64,000 bases of DNA from Thysanoteuthis rhombus (Eukaryota > Mollusca > Cephalopoda > Oegopsida > Thysanoteuthidae). Under the pieces are notes generated by a model. The model did not search any database and was not told the DNA's origin. It saw nothing but the letters and a program-made list of their open reading frames with translations. The position numbers and the translations under genes are program-made. Of this stretch, positions 62,749 through 64,000 are shown piece by piece; positions within the stretch are counted from its first letter, which is position 1, and each line of letters opens with the position of its first letter. The DNA lies in assembly GCA_963457665.1 (NCBI GenBank), contig OY735231.1:31712670-31776669 (forward strand), written 5' to 3'.

Positions 62749-63940
62749 TAGGTTTAGTCAAAAAGTATTGCATCAAAATCATAGAAACCTCTATTGAACA
62801 AAAACATCAATATGTGAAGCTATTATTTTTCTTGATCTATACACTTCTGAGGCATTGTTCCCATCTAACACTCCCCTGAACTATTCTGTGTTCTTTGATT
62901 TACACTGAATCAAAACATCAGTTTTGGCATCATTAGGGGATTCAAATTGTGTTCCTTTTAAAGATTCTTTGAGTTTTGGAAACAAAAAGTCTGAAGGGGC
63001 AAAATCAGGGCTGTCGGGTGGATAGTGTAGGGCTTTCCAATGAAATTCTGCTAGTACAGCTCTTGATGCTTTCAAAGAATGAGCAGGTGCATTGTCAGTA
63101 TGGAGAAAATTTCCCAGTGCATTTTACCTGATCAATTTTTTTTTACCAAAGCAGTTTTCAATTTTCTAAAAACTTCTTACATAATTGCCCTGGGTTCTTT
63201 GGGAAAATCTATCAAGATTATCCTTTTGATATCCCCCAAAATAGTTGCCATCATCTTCAGAGCTGACCTCTCTGTCTTGAATTTGACTGGCTCGGTAGAT
63301 CATATAGGTAGATTCAAAACTCATCTGCAGTCACGATTTGTTCTGTAAAATATCTCTTTCTACTGTGATCTTACTTAAGAGACTAATGGAAAGATCAGCT
63401 CTTTGATCTAGCTGATTTTTGCACCAATACTTTTTGCATCCATCAGACCAAAAGCTTGCTGATGTTCACTTTAAATCGAAAATGCCGCTACATGTGAGAT
63501 ACCAATTCCAGTAGCTCTTGCATCGATGGTAATTTGACAGTCTTCATCCGCCAGTTTTTGGACTTCAGCCACAGTTTCTTCATTTGCTGAAGTTGATGGT
63601 TTCCCCTTTGTAGGCTCATCTTTGCGGTCTTCCTGACCTTCCTCAAAATGCTTGATTTATCTAAAAACTACCATTCTATGTAGAGCAGCATCTGCATAAA
63701 TCTGTTGCAAAGAATCAAATAATTTGGGAAGATTTCCACTGGAGTTTTGTTGAAAAATTGATGTTAGCCCAGACATTAATATTGTTTTTTCCATCGGACA
63801 AAAAGTATCCTTTTTATGAATGAACTGTAATGAGACAGAGACAAATGTATTAATGAGCCATCCATTTATTTCAGAGACATATTTAATCCTGTTCTGTTTG
63901 CAATAGACCTGCACCAATATTTTTTTTTTCACATACTCCT
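62749..63940 (-). mobile_element. Decayed mariner-family transposon
   Basis: The left end TAGGTTTAGTCAAAAAGTAT (62749 on) and the right end, read inward on the minus strand as TAGGAGTATGTG then a poly(A) and ATATTGGTGCA (to about 63905), form imperfect inverted repeats. Both start with TA, the target of the Tc1/mariner superfamily. Both flanks are GATA microsatellite, so the element appears to have landed in it. Size is 1.19 kb, close to intact mariners at about 1.3 kb. The internal transposase is broken (next entry). Confidence 0.85.
62881..63790 (-). pseudogene. Mariner transposase pseudogene (DD34D)
   Basis: Fragments in different minus-strand frames follow the transposase order. First is an N-terminal helix-turn-helix piece (LPKLFDSLQQIYADAALHR, before 63657). 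Next is a linker with GKPSTSANEETVAEVQ and GQEDRKDEP. Then the first catalytic Asp lies in VTADE (codon 63325-63323), followed two codons later by a stop. The second Asp is in HTDNAPAHS (63096-63094) and the third in SPDFAPSD (62991-62989), with exactly 34 residues between the last two. Frameshifts lie between the first and second Asp, and there are several stops. It cannot encode an active transposase. Confidence 0.85.
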
Positions 63941-64000
63941 ATAGATAGATAGAGAGATAGATAATGAACAGATATATAGGGGGTTCTTAACATTCTTACC

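Overview
The window is AT-rich nuclear DNA from an animal. It carries long introns, frequent poly(A)/(T) tracts, (TA)n and (CA)n microsatellites, tRNA-derived SINE-like pieces and decayed DNA transposons. Splice sites are standard GT/AG, mostly GTAAG donors. The one gene I can support encodes a metazoan Enhancer of polycomb protein (EPC1/EPC2 type). Repeat style and protein sequence suggest a lophotrochozoan, perhaps a mollusc such as a cephalopod. That placement is inference; no species marker is visible.

The gene is on the minus strand. Fourteen coding exons run from the start codon at 59202 to the stop codon at 1849-1851. Spliced lengths total 2157 nt, or 718 residues, with every exon phase compatible. 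Exon 1 (59050-59202) is separated from exon 2 (21105-21261) by a 37.8 kb intron; exons 3-14 lie between 15840 and 1849. The protein would be a scaffold of the TIP60/NuA4 histone acetyltransferase complex. It has a well conserved N-terminal EPcA region, a conserved central basic block and a shorter, low-complexity C-terminal part.

Region by region: 1-1848 is probable 3'UTR and downstream sequence with trinucleotide repeats. 1849-21261 holds thirteen exons and short to medium introns, including two inverted-repeat elements enclosing tRNA-like sequences (8461-8798, 9509-9765), a small MITE-like element (9957-10140) and a duplicated block in intron 2. 21262-59049 is intron 1, without a convincing coding exon but rich in repeats. 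The main ones are a long-terminal-inverted-repeat family (best copy 30564-31935), a three-unit tandem repeat near 28.5-28.8 kb, a tRNA-like SINE at 29.5 kb and several microsatellites. 58790-59530 looks like the promoter, with YY1-like, E-box and ZNF143-like motifs. 59560-59830 is a tandem duplication. Around 61.74 kb is an NRF1-like motif. 62749-63940 is a broken mariner element (DD34D) inserted in a GATA repeat.

I see no operon, CRISPR array, phage or prokaryotic system. Most short open frames are chance frames in introns or repeats. The most interesting items are the foldback and tRNA-like repeat structures, not a new protein system.
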